Notes: a model not told the origin generated them from the letters alone. Shown: positions 26,215 to 35,013, counted from the first letter of the stretch. The stretch: 64,000 bases of DNA from Belnapia mucosa (GCF_016775475.1 NZ_JAEUXJ010000003.1:124001-188000), one strand, 5' to 3'. Translations and numbers: made by a program.

Positions 26215-27180
26215 TTGCCCCGCCTCTCCCGCCGGGCGTTGCTGGCCGCGCTGGCGACCAGCGGCTGCGTCCCCGGCGGGGCCGGCCAGGCCCAGGGCGC
26301 GGTTGCACGGCCGCTGGCGCTCGATCCGCTGCCGCCCGGCAGCCGGCTGGAGGCGCTGGGCGGCCTCGTGCTCGACGATGCCGTGCTCGGCTTCGGCGGC
26401 CTCTCCGGTATCTGGATCGATAACGACCTCCAGCTCACCGCCGTCAGCGACGTCGCGCATTGGCTGACGGCGCGGCTGGTCCTGCGGGATGGTCGGCCGG
26501 CGGCGCTGACGGAGCTGCGGACGGGGCTGCTGAAGGACGGCTCGGGCCAGCCCTTGCGACGCGGCTTCGGCGGCGATGCGGAATCCCTTGCCCGGCTGCC
26601 GAACGGCACCTTCCTTGTCGGCTTCGAGCGCTGGCACCGCATCCGCGCCTTCCGCCCGATCAGCGGCCCCGGCGCCTATGTCGAAGCGCCGCCGCGGCTG
26701 GAGCTGGCGCAGCGCAATGGCGGCCTCGAATCCCTCGCCGTGCTGCCGGATGGGCGCTGGCTCGCCATCGCCGAGCAATTGCGGACGCATCAGGGGCCGC
26801 AATACCGCCAGGCCTGGATCGGCGGGCCGGGGCGCTGGCGCCCCTTCGCCTATGGCCCGGGCGAGGGCTATGACCCGGCCGATTGCGCCGCGCTGCCGGA
26901 TGGCGGGGCGCTGGTGCTGGAACGCAGCTTCTCCATCTTCGGCGGCTTCACCGGCCGGCTGGTGCGGCTCTCGGCGGCGCAGCTCCGCGCTGCGGAGGGG
27001 GATGTGGCGCTGGTGGGAGACGAGATCCTGACCCTCAGCGGCCCGATACCGCGCGACAATTACGAAGGCGTGGCGGTGTTCCAGCATGGTGGCCGGACGC
27101 TGGTGGCGCTGATCTCCGACGACAACGAGAACATGCTGCAGCGGACGCTGCTGCTGCTCTTTGCCTTGCAGGACGACTGA
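26215..27180 (+). CDS. Esterase-like activity of phytase family lipoprotein
   Basis: The 321-residue protein has an N-terminal export signal with paired arginines (RLSRRALLAALATSGC) and a lipobox-like ATSGC, suggesting a lipoprotein, perhaps Tat-exported. The rest fits the phytase-like beta-propeller esterase family (PF13449): GFGGLSGIWIDNDLQLTAVS, GFGGDAESLARLPNGTFL, NGGLESLAVLPDGRWLAIAE and PRDNYEGVAVF. Substrate is unknown. The TTG start at 26215 has no ribosome site because the palindromic repeat ends four bases earlier. I recall relatives downstream of cobT in other alphaproteobacteria, so the order may be ancestral. Confidence 0.82.
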   Translation: MPRLSRRALLAALATSGCVPGGAGQAQGAVARPLALDPLPPGSRLEALGGLVLDDAVLGFGGLSGIWIDNDLQLTAVSDVAHWLTARLVLRDGRPAALTELRTGLLKDGSGQPLRRGFGGDAESLARLPNGTFLVGFERWHRIRAFRPISGPGAYVEAPPRLELAQRNGGLESLAVLPDGRWLAIAEQLRTHQGPQYRQAWIGGPGRWRPFAYGPGEGYDPADCAALPDGGALVLERSFSIFGGFTGRLVRLSAAQLRAAEGDVALVGDEILTLSGPIPRDNYEGVAVFQHGGRTLVALISDDNENMLQRTLLLLFALQDD

Positions 27181-27230
27181 GCGGCGAGATGCCTCTCGAT
27201 TCGTTGCGTTAACGGCACTATCCTGGCGCG

Positions 27231-27866
27231 ATGCGCGCCCTGCCCCTGCTTCTCCTCGCCCTCGCCGGCTGCGGCGACACGCTCTGGGCCCGGAGCGTCG
27301 ATGCTGCCTGGACCGCCGCGGTGGACCGCGTCGCGCCGGCCATCGCCCCGCTGGAGGATCTGCCGGAGCCGGATGGGCCGGCGCTGCGCCTCTGGCTGCG
27401 CGGCCAGCCCACCGCCGCCGTGCTGCTCCAGGAAACCGGGGAGAGGCGGCTCTGGCGCACCGCGGGCGGCGTGGTGGTGGCAACCGAGGGCGGGCGCGTC
27501 ACCGCCACCGCCGGGCTGCGGCAATATGTCGCCGCCACCCGGTTCGAGGGGCCGGACCCGCTGGCCGATCCCGCTGCGCTGCTCGATCGCCCGGCCGGGG
27601 CGCGGCGGCTCGTGGACCTGATGGAGGGGGATCGCTCGGCCGCCGGGATGCGCTTCGGCGTCGCGCTGGATTGCCGGCTGCGCGCCGAACGCACCGAAGC
27701 GGCGGAGATCCTGCTGGTGCAGGAACGCTGCCGTACCTCCGGCAGCCTCGGCTTCACCAACCGCTTCTGGGTGGAGGCCGAGGGCGGCGCCGTGCTGCGG
27801 GCCGAGCAATGGGTCGGCCCCGCCATGCCGATGCTGGTGATGGAATTCCTCAGCCCCGCCAGCTGA
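27231..27866 (+). CDS. YjbF/GfcB-like polysaccharide lipoprotein
   Basis: The 211-residue protein has a lipoprotein signal (LLLLALAGCGD, Cys14) and then a domain resembling YjbF/GfcB (PF11102): RRLWRTAGGVVVATEGGRV, TATAGLRQYVAATRF, and the C-terminal NRFWVEAEGGAVLRAEQWVG. In Escherichia coli, yjbEFGH and gfcABCDE take part in exopolysaccharide and group 4 capsule export; YjbF is an outer-membrane lipoprotein of unclear biochemistry. The matching YjbH-like gene is 2.1 kb away on the other strand. Its 3' end overlaps the convergent WecA-like gene by 17 bases. Confidence 0.75.
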   Translation: MRALPLLLLALAGCGDTLWARSVDAAWTAAVDRVAPAIAPLEDLPEPDGPALRLWLRGQPTAAVLLQETGERRLWRTAGGVVVATEGGRVTATAGLRQYVAATRFEGPDPLADPAALLDRPAGARRLVDLMEGDRSAAGMRFGVALDCRLRAERTEAAEILLVQERCRTSGSLGFTNRFWVEAEGGAVLRAEQWVGPAMPMLVMEFLSPAS

Positions 27867-28905
27867 GCCCCGCCTGCCGCACCCGCGCCGCGACCAGGCC
27901 GAGCCAGACGAGCTGGAGGCCGAGCGCCGGCAGCACGATCAGCGGCTTCAGCCCCGGCGGCAGGCGCAGGAACAGCGCCGCCAGCCCGGCATGGAACAGC
28001 GCGAAGCCCCAATGCGTGGCGGCCACGGTCCAGGTGCCCATGCCCGCGCGCTGCGCCATCTGATACAGGTGGGTCCGGTGCGGCGCGCCCACCTTGTCGC
28101 CCATCCAGCCGCGCCGCAGCAGCGTGAAGCCCGCATCGAAGAGCAGGCCGAACAGCAGCAGCGGCACGATCAGGAAGCTGAGCTGGTTGGAATCGAAGCG
28201 TGACGCCGCCACCGCCAGCACCGCCAGCATGAAGCCGGCGAATTGGCTGCCGACATCGCCCATGAAGATGCGCGCCGGATGCAGGTTGAAGGGCAGGAAG
28301 CCGGCAAAGCCCGCCGCCAGCATCAGCGAGGCGAGATAGACGAAGCGCCCGCCCTCCCCCGCCGCGATAGCGGCCAGTGCCGCGCAGGCGATCAGCAGCG
28401 TCCCGCCGACCAGCCCGTCCAGCCCATCCATGAAATTCACTGCATTGGTGCAGCCCAGGATCCAGAAGACCGTCAGCGGCACCCCGATCCAGCCCAGCTC
28501 CACCACGCCGATCCAGGGCAGCGCCAGGCGCGAAAGCACGAGGCCGGTGCCGATCGCCACCAGCGCCGCCGCGAGCTGCGCCAGCAGCCGCAGCCGGGCC
28601 GGGAGGTTGCGGATATCGTCCACCAGCGCGACCGCAGCGATGGCGCAGGCCGCCAGGATGACGCCGAGGAATTGCCGCTCCTCCAGCCGGGCGAAATCGG
28701 CCAGGCGATAGAGGGCCAGCACGCCGATCACGAAGGCGGCGACCACGCCGGCCCCGCCCCCGCGCGGCGTCGCCACCCGATGCGCGCTGCGGCCATTCGG
28801 GATGTCGAGGATCGGCCAGCGGATCATGGCCCGCACCACCGCCGCCGAGAACAGCGCCAGGGCCAGGGCAAAGAGGAGATGTTGCGAAAGGGCGCCGAGG
28901 GTCAT
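27850..28905 (-). CDS. WecA/MraY-family polyprenyl-phosphate sugar-1-phosphate transferase
   Basis: The 351-residue integral membrane protein has about ten helices and the family motifs: VALVDDIRNLP (the Asp-Asp pair), NAVNFMDGLDGLVGG and FMGDVGSQFAGFML. These enzymes start glycan assembly by moving HexNAc-1-phosphate or a related sugar from UDP-sugar to undecaprenyl phosphate on the cytoplasmic face. It probably initiates a polysaccharide or O-antigen repeat; MraY itself is unlikely without mur genes nearby. It is divergent from the manganese catalase and convergent with yjbF. A second, unrelated initiating enzyme of the PglC type lies at the other end of the locus. Confidence 0.9.
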   Translation of the reverse strand: MTLGALSQHLLFALALALFSAAVVRAMIRWPILDIPNGRSAHRVATPRGGGAGVVAAFVIGVLALYRLADFARLEERQFLGVILAACAIAAVALVDDIRNLPARLRLLAQLAAALVAIGTGLVLSRLALPWIGVVELGWIGVPLTVFWILGCTNAVNFMDGLDGLVGGTLLIACAALAAIAAGEGGRFVYLASLMLAAGFAGFLPFNLHPARIFMGDVGSQFAGFMLAVLAVAASRFDSNQLSFLIVPLLLFGLLFDAGFTLLRRGWMGDKVGAPHRTHLYQMAQRAGMGTWTVAATHWGFALFHAGLAALFLRLPPGLKPLIVLPALGLQLVWLGLVAARVRQAGLSWRG

Positions 28906-29039
28906 GCGCCGGGGGGTGTGGCCGAACCGGCGCGCGACCGCAAGCGCCAGCCGCTATTCCGCCTCCGTCCCGAAAACCCCGACCTTTCCGGCCTGTTACC
29001 CCACAGTCCGTCACCGTACCGGGAAGGAAGCCACCCCCC

Positions 29040-29963
29040 ATGTTCATGCGCATCGACAAGCTGCAGGCCGAGCTCCCGGCACCGAAGAAGCAGGACCCCA
29101 ATGCCGCCGCGGCCCTGCAAGAATTGCTGGGCGGCAAGTATGGCGAGATGTCGACCCTCGGGAACTACATGTTCCAGAGCTTCAACTTCAAGAGCAAGGA
29201 GAAGCTCCGCCCCTTCTACGGCCTGGTCGCCAGCATCACCGCCGAGGAGCTGGGCCATGTCGAACTGGTCAGCAACGGCGTCGCCATGCTGAACAACGGC
29301 CCTGACACCAATGCCGACCAGAAGGATGGCGGCGACATCTCGAAGGCGCCCTTCGAGGCGATGAAGGACATCCGCTCCTTCGCCAGCTTCGCCTCCAATG
29401 GCGGCGGGGCGCTGCCGGTGAACAGCAATTCCATGTCCTGGAACGCCGACATGGTGACCACCACGGGCAATGTGGTGGTGGACCTGCTGCATAACTTCCA
29501 CCTGGAATGCGGCGCCCGGCTGCACAAGCTGCGCGTCTACGAGACGCTGTCGGACCCGACGGGGCGCGAGGTCTGCGGCTATCTGCTGGTGCGCGGCTCG
29601 GTCCATGCGCATGCCTATGCGCTGGCGCTGAAGCAGATCACCGGCGTCGAGCTGGAGAAGTTCCTCCCCACGCCGAACATCCCGCTCAGCAAGATTCCCG
29701 AGTGCCAGAAATACCTGGACGAGGGCTCGCACCGCCGCCTCTATACCTGGAGCCCGAGCGACTACAAGGAAATCGCCGGCGTCTGGGGCAATGGCGAGAT
29801 GGCGCTGCCGGGTGACCCGCCGGGCCAGCTCGAGGTGGTGGACGGCATGCCGGAAGGCGGCAAGATCCACCAGCTGACCGGCATCCCCTCGGCCTTCGCC
29901 CCGGACTATGCGCCGGAGGAGATGTTCGAGATCGCCACCAAGCTCTACAAGGCGTCGAAGTAA
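29040..29963 (+). CDS. Manganese catalase
   Basis: The 307-residue protein is a ferritin-fold, di-manganese catalase that disproportionates hydrogen peroxide without haem. Ligand motifs are visible: GGKYGEMSTLGNYMFQ (first Glu), ITAEELGHVELV (Glu and His), and in the second half NFHLECGARLHKLRVYE and GSVHAHAYALAL. GGAAGGAAG lies about nine bases before the ATG, one of the better ribosome sites in the window. It is not related to its polysaccharide neighbours and has its own 133-base upstream region shared with the WecA-like gene. No signal peptide is seen, so it is cytoplasmic. Confidence 0.95.
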   Translation: MFMRIDKLQAELPAPKKQDPNAAAALQELLGGKYGEMSTLGNYMFQSFNFKSKEKLRPFYGLVASITAEELGHVELVSNGVAMLNNGPDTNADQKDGGDISKAPFEAMKDIRSFASFASNGGGALPVNSNSMSWNADMVTTTGNVVVDLLHNFHLECGARLHKLRVYETLSDPTGREVCGYLLVRGSVHAHAYALALKQITGVELEKFLPTPNIPLSKIPECQKYLDEGSHRRLYTWSPSDYKEIAGVWGNGEMALPGDPPGQLEVVDGMPEGGKIHQLTGIPSAFAPDYAPEEMFEIATKLYKASK

Positions 29964-29979
29964 CGCGCCCGGGGCGGGG

Positions 29980-32040
29980 CTATCTCAACAGCCCGAGATA
30001 GTCCCGCCCCAGCGGCTCCGCCCGGCCTTCCCGCGTCACCTCGTACAGCGGGTTCTCCACCGCCAGCCGCTGCCCGCCATCGCGCACGACCGGACGGATC
30101 AGCGCCGTCGCCCGCGCCGCCGTCTCCGGCCCCAGCAGTTGCAGGGGGATGCGGATGAAGATGCCCTTGTCGAAGCTGCCCTCGCCGAAGCGGCGGGCGG
30201 AGACATCGGTGCGGGTGGCGAAGCCGCCCACCTCGATCCCGCTGTCGAAGCGCCGGCTCAGCTCCAGCGTCGCGCCCCAGTCGCCGGCGAGGTAGCGCCC
30301 CGCCCGCAGCACCGCGCCCAGGTTCCAGACCGGCAGGTCGGCATAGACCGAGAGATGCCCGGTCGTGACCGAATAGCCGAGCATGCCCAGCCGCTGCCGG
30401 TACTCCCGCTGCGCCACCCAGGCGAGGTCGAGCCCGACCGCGAAGGCGCGGCCCTGCGGCCGCCACAGCACCTCGCCCGAGGCCCCGGCGAACATCGGCT
30501 CCAGCAGCCCGGCCGAGACCCTGGCGAACAGGTCGGGCGCCGGGCTCCAGAGCCGCTCGGCATACAGGGCCGGGATCGCCGTTCGCCCCTCCCGCGCATA
30601 ACGCCCGAGATCGCTGCGGACATGCGGCAGCCGGCTGTCGGAGGGCAGGCCCTTGCCGAGATTGCCCGCCACCGCCTGCGCCAGGCTGCCCGACAGGGCA
30701 AAGCCCTCGCCGAGGCCGAGCCGCGCCCCCGCCGCCCCGCCCGCCTGCCACAGCACTCCGCGCTTCGGATCACCGAGCTGCAGCGCGATCCGCGGCTCCA
30801 GCGCCCAGCTGAGGTCCGGGGCGAAGCCGGGCAGCGGTTCGGCCGGCAGCAGGGCGGCGCTGGCCAGCACCTCCTCGGCGCTGCCGGCGCCGGTGGCCGC
30901 ACCTTCCATCGCCTCACGCAGCAGGACCAGCCGGGCGATGGGCAGGCCGGCGCGGTGCCATTCGACGGCGATCCGTTCCACGTCCGGCGGCAGCGCCCCC
31001 TGCACCGCGCGGGCGACCCGGCCGGCGACCCGCGCCAGGGTCGGATAGCGGCCGCCGGCGACGGCGACCCGCGCCTCCGCCCCCGCCACCTCGATCGCCA
31101 GCGGCCGGAAGCCCGCGGCCCGCAGCGCCGCCGCCGCATCCCCCGGCGCCTCCGGCCGCGGCGGCAGGGCGGGCGGCGGCGGGCGCGGCAGGCTCGGCGG
31201 GTGCGCGGGGTCGAGCCGGAGCGAGACCCGCACCAGCGCATCCGTGCCATGGACGAAGTGGAACCCGGCATCCAGCCAGGGATTGGGCTGCCAGGTCAGG
31301 CCGAAATTGAGCCGCGAGGCTGCCTCGCCGCGCAGCCCGGTCAGCCGCGCCGGATAGCCGCCCCGCTCGTCCCGCAGCGCATCGCCCGACCATTCGAGCT
31401 TGGCCCGCAGCCCCTCCACCCAGGGCAGCGACCATTCGATCCCGCCGAAGACCGAGGCTTCCCGCCCGCGGAACAGGCTGGTCAGCGCCGGCGTGCCGCC
31501 CACCCCCACCTTGCGCGGCCGCACCTCATAGCGTGAGGAAAGCAGCCCCAGCGGATTGCCGAGATCCCCGCCTGTGCCGAGCCGCCCCCAGCCGAGCCCG
31601 AGCGTCAGATCCACATCCCAGACCCGCTTTGAGGCCACCAGATATTCCCCGGCATAGAGCCCGGTGCCGATCACGTCCTGCGCCCCGATCGCCAGGGCCG
31701 GGCGCCAGGCGCCTTCCTCCCAGAGCCGCGCCTTGAGGTCGAAGGCGCGGTCGGTCGCGGTGCCGCGCCCGGCCGTCGCATCCAGCCGGTCGGTCAGGCG
31801 GAAGGTGGCCTCCAGGAATGGCAGCGCCTGGAAGGAGAGGAACCAGAATTGCCGCTGCCGCCGCCAGGCCGTCCCCGCCTCCAGCATGCCATCCGGCCGG
31901 AAGCGGGCATTGCGCATCTCGATCAGCCCGACGCCGCCGAAACTGGAGCCCGTCGCGGGCACGTCCTCGGCGCGGGCGGGACAGGCCAGGAGGAGAAGCA
32001 GGCCAAGGAGGGCTCTGCCCTCCCTGGACCCTCCCGCCAA
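29980..32040 (-). CDS. YjbH-like outer-membrane exopolysaccharide protein
   Basis: The protein is about 686 residues from TTG 32040, which directly precedes a clean signal peptide (GRALLGLLLLLACPARA). A GTG at 32163 would add 41 residues but would translate through four tandem hairpins and has low-complexity coding, so I reject it. The mature protein resembles YjbH (PF06082): ATGSSFGGVGLIEMRNARF, GGIEWSLPWVEGLRAKLEWS, FGLTWQPNPWLDAGFHFVHG and C-terminal barrel-like strands (GYSVTTGHLSVYADLP, VGGFATRTDVSARRFG). YjbH family proteins are predicted outer-membrane beta-barrels for exopolysaccharide export. It lies just downstream of the SLBB export gene on the same strand. Confidence 0.8.
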   Translation of the reverse strand: MAGGSREGRALLGLLLLLACPARAEDVPATGSSFGGVGLIEMRNARFRPDGMLEAGTAWRRQRQFWFLSFQALPFLEATFRLTDRLDATAGRGTATDRAFDLKARLWEEGAWRPALAIGAQDVIGTGLYAGEYLVASKRVWDVDLTLGLGWGRLGTGGDLGNPLGLLSSRYEVRPRKVGVGGTPALTSLFRGREASVFGGIEWSLPWVEGLRAKLEWSGDALRDERGGYPARLTGLRGEAASRLNFGLTWQPNPWLDAGFHFVHGTDALVRVSLRLDPAHPPSLPRPPPPALPPRPEAPGDAAAALRAAGFRPLAIEVAGAEARVAVAGGRYPTLARVAGRVARAVQGALPPDVERIAVEWHRAGLPIARLVLLREAMEGAATGAGSAEEVLASAALLPAEPLPGFAPDLSWALEPRIALQLGDPKRGVLWQAGGAAGARLGLGEGFALSGSLAQAVAGNLGKGLPSDSRLPHVRSDLGRYAREGRTAIPALYAERLWSPAPDLFARVSAGLLEPMFAGASGEVLWRPQGRAFAVGLDLAWVAQREYRQRLGMLGYSVTTGHLSVYADLPVWNLGAVLRAGRYLAGDWGATLELSRRFDSGIEVGGFATRTDVSARRFGEGSFDKGIFIRIPLQLLGPETAARATALIRPVVRDGGQRLAVENPLYEVTREGRAEPLGRDYLGLLR

Positions 32041-32137
32041 GGGCCGAAGGGCCCTTGGAACCCATGGGTTAAACCCACACCGGGGTCCGGGGACCGGTTC
32101 GGTCCCCGGCGGGGGTCCAGGGGGCAGCGCCCCCTGG
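32037..32137. repeat. Array of four consecutive hairpins between the SLBB and YjbH genes
   Basis: Four separate inverted repeats follow each other in 101 bases: CCAAGGGCC/GGCCCTTGG (32037-32045, 32050-32058), the palindrome AACCCATGGGTT (32059-32070), CCGGGGACCG/CGGTCCCCGG (32087-32096, 32100-32109), and CCAGGGGGC/GCCCCCTGG (32117-32125, 32129-32137). All arms are perfect. The array fills the gap between two co-oriented genes and touches the proposed TTG start of the YjbH gene. I recall similar GGGTCCAGGGGGC-type runs as intergenic repeats in Acetobacteraceae and Rhodobacterales. It could terminate, attenuate or process the operon mRNA. Confidence 0.7.
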
Positions 32138-32152
32138 GTCCACCCCCACCGC

Positions 32153-34963
32153 CTAGCGCGCACCCGTGCGCACGATGACGGCGAGCGCCGCGCTGGACAG
32201 GGCGACCTGGGACAGGACCTGGGTCAGGTCGCGCAGGATGCCCCAATTCTCATAGGGCGAGGGGTCCTGCGGCACGACCACGGTGCTGCCGGGCGGGATG
32301 GGCGGCCCGCCCATCTGCCAGGCGCCGAGCCCGGCCGGGCTGCTCTGCCCGTTGGGCAGGACGACGAAGGCGCGGCTGCCATCGGCGAAGCGCTGCTCGC
32401 CCCCGGCGGCGCGGACATAGTCATTGGCCCGCCAGCCGGTGGCGAATTGCAGGCTGCCGGGATTGAGCACCGAGCCGACCACGGTGACCTCGTTCGGCCG
32501 CTTCGGCATGGCGATCAGGTCGCCCGGTTCCAGCAGCACATCGAGGTCCGGCCGGCCGGCGAGGATGACCGGGTTGGCCTCCACCACCATCCGCCCGGCG
32601 GCGCGCGCCTGGCGGAGGGAATTGGCCAACTCCCGCCCCGCCTGGATGGCACCGCCGAGATCGGAGGAACCGCGCAGCCCCGCCACCGCCTGCCCGGCCG
32701 CCACCTGCATCAGCCCCTGCTCCAGCTCCCGCGCGCTGCGCTGGAAGCCGTCCTGCTGGCGTTCGCGCACGCTGTCGCGGGTGAAGACGGCGCCATAGGG
32801 ATAGGCCTGGGGCGTCAGCCCGCCGGCTCGGGCGATGATCTCGGACAGCCGCTCGCCGCGCCGGATGTCGTAGATGCCGGGGCGGACGAATTCGCCAGCG
32901 AGCGTCACCGGCCCGATATCGCGGTCGCCGAAGCCGCGGGGCAGGCGGAGGGCATCGCGCGGCGAGAGGCGCACCGCGGCGAAATTGCGCGACCGCAGGT
33001 CGAGCAGCGTGCGGGTCAGCGGCAGGGCGCCGTTCTGCTCGGAGGGCTCGCGCGCCAGTTCGACCGAGGCGAGGTCGGCCGTATCAGTCGCCCCGCCCGC
33101 CGCGGCCAGCACCAGGTCGAGCCCGGTATCGTCGAGGATGGGATAGAGGCCGGGCAGCTTCACCTCCCCGGTCAGCAGCACGGTCTGATCGACCAGCGCC
33201 GGCAGCAGGGTCGGGTAGTCGAGGAAGAGCTGCGGGCAGGGCATGCGGCCGAAATCGGGGAAGCCGGCGCTGCGGGCATGGGCGAAGCGCCCGCGCGAGG
33301 CCTGGGCGGCGACGGTCAGCAGCACCAGCGCCGGGCAGTCGGCGGTATCGGCCGGCTGGGTCGCGGCCTGCGGCGGCGCGATCGGCGCGGCGCCAGCCAC
33401 CGTCTGGCCGGGCATGCCGGCCGCAGCGGGCAGGCCGGGCGTGGCTGGGGGCGTCGGCTGGGCCGGCGCCTCGCCGCGCAGCGCCTGCTGCACGCTCGGG
33501 CTCGAGAGGAAGAGGATGTCGGGCAGGCCGAGCAGGATCACCTCATCGCCCTCGGCCAACGGCAGGTCGGCCCCGCCTTGCAGGACGCGAGCGAGGTCGA
33601 AGGGGATGAAGCGCCGCGCCCGGCTGCGCGGATCGGTGCGCCAGACCATGCCGAGCCGCGGATAGGGATCGGGCCGCACCAGCCGCGGATCGGCCAGCAG
33701 CCCGCGCAGCGTCTGGCCGCGGCCGCCGGAGGCGCGGACCAGCGGCGCCCCGACATGGCCGGCGAGGCGGATCTGCCCCGCCAGCACGTCGGAGCCCGGC
33801 TGGACCAGCAGCATGTCGCCCCGCCGCAGCGCGTCGCGCGGGCCGATCTCGCGCCAGCTCCGCCGCCCCTCGGCATCGGTGGTCTGCACCAGGAAGCGGT
33901 TGCCGCTCGGCCGCATCGGGTCGCCTGCCAGGCGCAGCAGGGTGGCGAGGGGCGCCTGCCCGGCCCCGGCCGGCAGCTCGTAGAGGCCGGGCCGCGTCAC
34001 TTCGCCACCCACCGCGACGACGCTGCCGAGCGGCGGGACCAGGATGCGTTCGCCCTCGCGCAGGCGGAGATCGGGTGCGTCTCCCTCGCCGGCCAGGACC
34101 GGGTAGAGATCGACCGTGCGGCGGCCCTGCGGCCCCTCGATGCGGATGGCGCGGAGGCTGCCGGTGCGGCGGATGCCGCCCGCGGCCATGATCGCGTCCA
34201 GCACGCTCGCCATGGCCGTCAGCTGTTGCAGGCCGGGGCGCAGCACCTCGCCGCCGACGAAGATATTGGCCTGGCGGATCTGGCCGATCGAGAGGAAGAC
34301 CTCCGACCCGCCGAGCTCCCGCGCCGCGCGGGTTTCGAGATCGGCGCGCAGGTCGCGCAGCATGCGCCCGGCGGCGGGGATCGGGGCGAGGTCGGGCAGC
34401 AGCAGCATGCCATCGCGGCCGATGCGGAGGCTGAGGGTCTGCCGCGCCCGGCCGCGGAAGGCCAGCACCACCTCATCGTCGCGGCCGATCAGGTAGTCGT
34501 CGGGCAGGGTGCCGAAACCGGGCGCCGGGGCGGGCGCGCCGGGTGGGCTGCGCAGGCTCTCGATGCCGAAGAGGCGAAGCGGCGGGGCGGGGCGGCCGGC
34601 GGGATCGGCGCGGCCGGTGAAGAAGGCCTCGGCCGGTGAGAGTGGCTCCTCCGGCAGAGGCGTCGGGGCCGGCATGGCGGCAGGCGGTGGGGCATAGGCC
34701 GGCGCCGGAAGCGGGGTGGCCGGGACCGGCACCCGCCCCGTCCCGGCATCGAGGATGCGCTGGAGGATATCCGCCTGCGCCCCCTGCGGCAGGCTCGGCA
34801 GCGGCAGCCCGCCCGGCAGCGCCCCCGGCAGGGCGGGCGGCGAGAGGAAGGGCCCGCCCGGCGCCGTCTGCGCCAGCCCCGCCACGGGCAGCAGCGCCAG
34901 CAGGGCACCCAGCAGGCGGCGCGGGGCGGATCGGCCAGGAACCGGCGTGGAAATGGGAAACAC
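32153..34963 (-). CDS. Multi-SLBB polysaccharide export protein (Wza-like)
   Basis: The 936-residue protein is far larger than Wza (about 380). It has a signal peptide (LLGALLALLPVAGLAQ), a Pro-rich stretch to about residue 150, a polysaccharide-export domain (about 155-232, DDYLIGRDDEVVLAF), and six SLBB-like repeats starting near residues 235, 316, 397, 595, 685 and 826, each with a G-E/S/H-V-x-x-P-G-like core such as VGGEVTRPGLYEL and TGEVKLPGLYPI. A hydrophobic helix at the very C terminus (VALSSAALAVIVRTG) matches the helix that forms the Wza outer-membrane pore. The start is GTG 34963. It should form the outer-membrane channel for the locus's polymer. Confidence 0.88.
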   Translation of the reverse strand: MFPISTPVPGRSAPRRLLGALLALLPVAGLAQTAPGGPFLSPPALPGALPGGLPLPSLPQGAQADILQRILDAGTGRVPVPATPLPAPAYAPPPAAMPAPTPLPEEPLSPAEAFFTGRADPAGRPAPPLRLFGIESLRSPPGAPAPAPGFGTLPDDYLIGRDDEVVLAFRGRARQTLSLRIGRDGMLLLPDLAPIPAAGRMLRDLRADLETRAARELGGSEVFLSIGQIRQANIFVGGEVLRPGLQQLTAMASVLDAIMAAGGIRRTGSLRAIRIEGPQGRRTVDLYPVLAGEGDAPDLRLREGERILVPPLGSVVAVGGEVTRPGLYELPAGAGQAPLATLLRLAGDPMRPSGNRFLVQTTDAEGRRSWREIGPRDALRRGDMLLVQPGSDVLAGQIRLAGHVGAPLVRASGGRGQTLRGLLADPRLVRPDPYPRLGMVWRTDPRSRARRFIPFDLARVLQGGADLPLAEGDEVILLGLPDILFLSSPSVQQALRGEAPAQPTPPATPGLPAAAGMPGQTVAGAAPIAPPQAATQPADTADCPALVLLTVAAQASRGRFAHARSAGFPDFGRMPCPQLFLDYPTLLPALVDQTVLLTGEVKLPGLYPILDDTGLDLVLAAAGGATDTADLASVELAREPSEQNGALPLTRTLLDLRSRNFAAVRLSPRDALRLPRGFGDRDIGPVTLAGEFVRPGIYDIRRGERLSEIIARAGGLTPQAYPYGAVFTRDSVRERQQDGFQRSARELEQGLMQVAAGQAVAGLRGSSDLGGAIQAGRELANSLRQARAAGRMVVEANPVILAGRPDLDVLLEPGDLIAMPKRPNEVTVVGSVLNPGSLQFATGWRANDYVRAAGGEQRFADGSRAFVVLPNGQSSPAGLGAWQMGGPPIPPGSTVVVPQDPSPYENWGILRDLTQVLSQVALSSAALAVIVRTGAR

Positions 34964-34975
34964 CCGCGAGTGGTC

Positions 34976-34995
34976 TTGATTTGTTGTTAAATCAA
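34976..34995. promoter_or_regulatory. AT-rich palindrome in the divergent EPS promoter region
   Basis: TTGATTT and AAATCAA form a perfect seven-base inverted repeat with a six-base spacer. It sits in the 50-base gap between the divergent starts of the SLBB export gene (34963) and the heparinase-family gene (35014). The gap is strikingly AT-rich for this DNA. Placement and symmetry suggest an operator that could control both halves of the locus. No -35/-10 pair can be assigned with confidence and no regulator gene is adjacent. Confidence 0.45.
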
Positions 34996-35013
34996 ATCAG
35001 AATCGTTCTCGCA

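Noticed and set aside
24070-27483. 1137-codon reverse-strand frame opposite cobT and the phytase-like gene
   Set aside because: Contains no recognisable domain and is the mirror of well-defined genes.
32041-32163. GTG 32163 as start of the YjbH-like gene, overlapping the SLBB stop
   Set aside because: It would encode a Pro/Gly/Arg-rich leader through four hairpins ahead of a perfectly good signal peptide that starts near 32040.
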